The notes beneath the pieces are model-generated. The model was not told the origin of the DNA. It did not search any database and saw only the letters and a list, made by a program, of their open reading frames with translations. A DNA stretch of 64,000 bases, from assembly GCF_032911225.1 (NCBI RefSeq), contig NZ_CP136600.1:1364001-1428000 (forward strand), read 5' to 3'. A program made the translations under genes and the position numbers. Shown here one piece after another: positions 62,713 through 64,000 of this stretch. The stretch comes from Thalassotalea fonticola. GTDB taxonomy: Bacteria > Pseudomonadota > Gammaproteobacteria > Enterobacterales > Alteromonadaceae. Within the stretch, counting starts at the first letter, position 1. Each line of letters starts with the position of its first letter.

Positions 62713-62729
62713 TATTAGAAACGAGAACA

Positions 62730-62760
62730 GTTATATAAGCTCATTTTTCGTTTATATAAC
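62730..62760. other. Hairpin after queF
   Basis: Inverted repeat GTTATATAA / TTATATAAC with a 13-nt loop, 18 bp after the queF stop. Short direct repeats TTCGTTTCTC follow at about 62780 and 62810. There is no strong T-run. Confidence 0.4.
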
Positions 62761-62943
62761 TTCGAAAAACAAACCCGCTGTTCGTTTCTCGTTTATTGTC
62801 TCTGGTTCTTCGTTTCTCCTTATTCACCTTTTTATCTGCTTATTTATAGACTACAATCAAACTATAGACATCAAACTCCTGGGCTAAGTTATTATTTTCC
62901 TTAATAAAAATTTTAATTATCTGATGTAATTTTGAGGTAGCTT

Positions 62944-64000
62944 ATGCAAATTGAATTAAATCCTGTAGGCAATATGTGCCTACTTTCCCCTCTTGAGGTC
63001 GATCAACTCCAGCACTCCGCTAATAGCGAACTTTATCAACTTTACCGTAATTGCTCCCTTGCGGTATTAAACGTTGGAAGTACGACTGATGATGCCGAAG
63101 CAATTTATGAAACATACAAAGACTTTAATATACAGGTATTAAAACGCGAACGAGGGGTGAAATTACGATTAATTAATCCCCCTGATCACGCCTTTGTCGA
63201 TGGTAAAATAATCAAAGGTATTCAAGAACAGTTATCGGCTGTTTTACGTGATATTTTATTTATTTCAACACGATATTTAGCTACCCCACCACCCCGGTCT
63301 TCAGATCTGATAACGCACATTGTTTTTGACATTTTTCGGAATGCCGGGGCGATCAAACTTGATAGCGAGCCAGGTGTTATAACCTGCTGGGGCGGGCACT
63401 CGATAAAGCATGAAGAATATAAATACACCAAAAATACTGGCTATCAACTTGGCTTGCGTAATATAAATATATGCACAGGTTGTGGTCCTGGAGCAATGAA
63501 AGGCCCGATGAAAGGAGCAACCTTTGGTCATGCTAAACAGCGTAGCGGCATTGGCCGTTATATAGGGTTAACTGAGCCAAGTATTATTGCTGCAGAGCCG
63601 CCAAATACCATAGTAAATGAATTGGTGATCATGCCAGATATTGAAAAACGCCTAGAAGCTTTCGTACGCTTAAGCCATGGCTTAATTATTTTTCCTGGAG
63701 GGGCAGGAACCGCAGAAGAGTTGCTGTTTGTATTGGGAATTTTACTACACCCAGAAAATAAACTGCAAAAATTGCCTATAGTCCTCACCGGTCCAAAAGA
63801 CGCAGAACAATACTTTAATGCGTTAGATACTTTCATTGGTGAAATTTTAGGCGCTGATGCACAGCAACTTTATACCATTATTATTGATGATAGCGAAGAA
63901 GTGGCTAAGTATTTAAAAGAGCAAATAAGTTCAGTAATAAGCTATCGTAAAGCGGTTGGCGACGCCTATCACTATAATTGGACTTTAGAAATAGAGGCTC
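62944..64000 (+). CDS. ppnN: Nucleotide 5'-monophosphate nucleosidase PpnN (YgdH), 3' truncated
   Basis: The frame runs from the ATG at 62944 (GAGGT 6 nt upstream) off the right edge, giving 352 residues of the ~450-residue family. It begins MQIELNPVGNMCLLSPLEVDQL. The PpnN N-terminal domain is followed by the Rossmann/LOG-type domain with CWGGHSI, ICTGCGPGAMKGPMKGA and the nucleotide-binding/catalytic motif FPGGAGTAEELLF. PpnN cleaves purine and pyrimidine nucleoside monophosphates to base and ribose-5-phosphate and is controlled by (p)ppGpp in E. coli. The C-terminal domain is outside the window. Confidence 0.93.
   Translation, partial: MQIELNPVGNMCLLSPLEVDQLQHSANSELYQLYRNCSLAVLNVGSTTDDAEAIYETYKDFNIQVLKRERGVKLRLINPPDHAFVDGKIIKGIQEQLSAVLRDILFISTRYLATPPPRSSDLITHIVFDIFRNAGAIKLDSEPGVITCWGGHSIKHEEYKYTKNTGYQLGLRNINICTGCGPGAMKGPMKGATFGHAKQRSGIGRYIGLTEPSIIAAEPPNTIVNELVIMPDIEKRLEAFVRLSHGLIIFPGGAGTAEELLFVLGILLHPENKLQKLPIVLTGPKDAEQYFNALDTFIGEILGADAQQLYTIIIDDSEEVAKYLKEQISSVISYRKAVGDAYHYNWTLEIEA

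Noticed and set aside
1..64000. CRISPR array, prophage, tRNA or rRNA genes
   Set aside because: No spaced direct repeats, phage structural or integrase genes, or tRNA/rRNA sequences were seen on either strand.

Overview
The window looks like the chromosome of a marine, AT-rich gammaproteobacterium of the Alteromonadales, most like Colwelliaceae (Colwellia/Thalassotalea). The reasons are the housekeeping order syd - queF - ppnN at the right end, an NsrR/NnrS/NorE-type nitric oxide block, DUF2789 and DUF3192 proteins, a CsrB-type regulatory RNA and Xanthomonas/Caulobacter-type TonB-dependent receptors. The assignment rests on gene content read by eye, with no database search.

Layout. 1-9 kb is ordinary chromosome: the C-terminal end of a large Ig-repeat surface protein, a TetR regulator divergent from a metallo-beta-lactamase-fold lipoprotein, a small lipoprotein, a 1431-residue hybrid histidine kinase and a small membrane protein. 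At 9243-9550 (minus strand), in a gap with no protein gene, lies a probable CsrB/RsmZ-type sRNA with about 14 GGA motifs, many in hairpin loops, ended by a strong terminator. 10.2-53.3 kb is one large sulfated-polysaccharide utilisation locus. It holds eight S1-type sulfatases (all Cys-type, C-x-P-S-R), two paralogous 1220/1273-residue proteins of a family I do not recognise, a GH3 glucosidase, a glucoamylase-like (GH144/PF10091-like) protein, two related TonB-dependent receptors, an Ig-repeat surface lipoprotein, an MFS sugar porter, and an ECF sigma / FecR anti-sigma pair with a receptor carrying an STN signalling domain. At its left edge is an unusual five-gene secreted-protein operon (EF-hand protein, a jelly-roll protein and its paralogue, an FN3 lipoprotein and a 60-residue Tat-signal peptide). 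53.8-64 kb is chromosome again: an MFS exporter, norF-norE-nnrS-nsrR, several small conserved proteins, syd, queF and the start of ppnN.

How the genes work together. A two-part motif, TTACGGA - 15/16 nt - (G/A)CTCTTTA, lies in the correct orientation upstream of essentially every transcription unit between 10.2 and 53.3 kb, including the sigma factor's own gene; two of the thirteen sites are degenerate. I read it as the promoter of the locus-encoded ECF sigma factor. The STN receptor would sense a glycan fragment and signal through FecR to the sigma factor, which would switch on the whole 43-kb locus including itself. Surface lipoproteins and receptors would bind and import fragments, the sulfatases would remove sulfate, the two large unknown proteins would be the candidate backbone-cleaving enzymes, the GH3 and glucoamylase-like proteins would trim oligosaccharides, and the MFS porter would bring sugars into the cytoplasm. 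The target polysaccharide cannot be named from this sequence. No formylglycine-generating enzyme or anSME, needed to mature the sulfatases, is encoded in the window.
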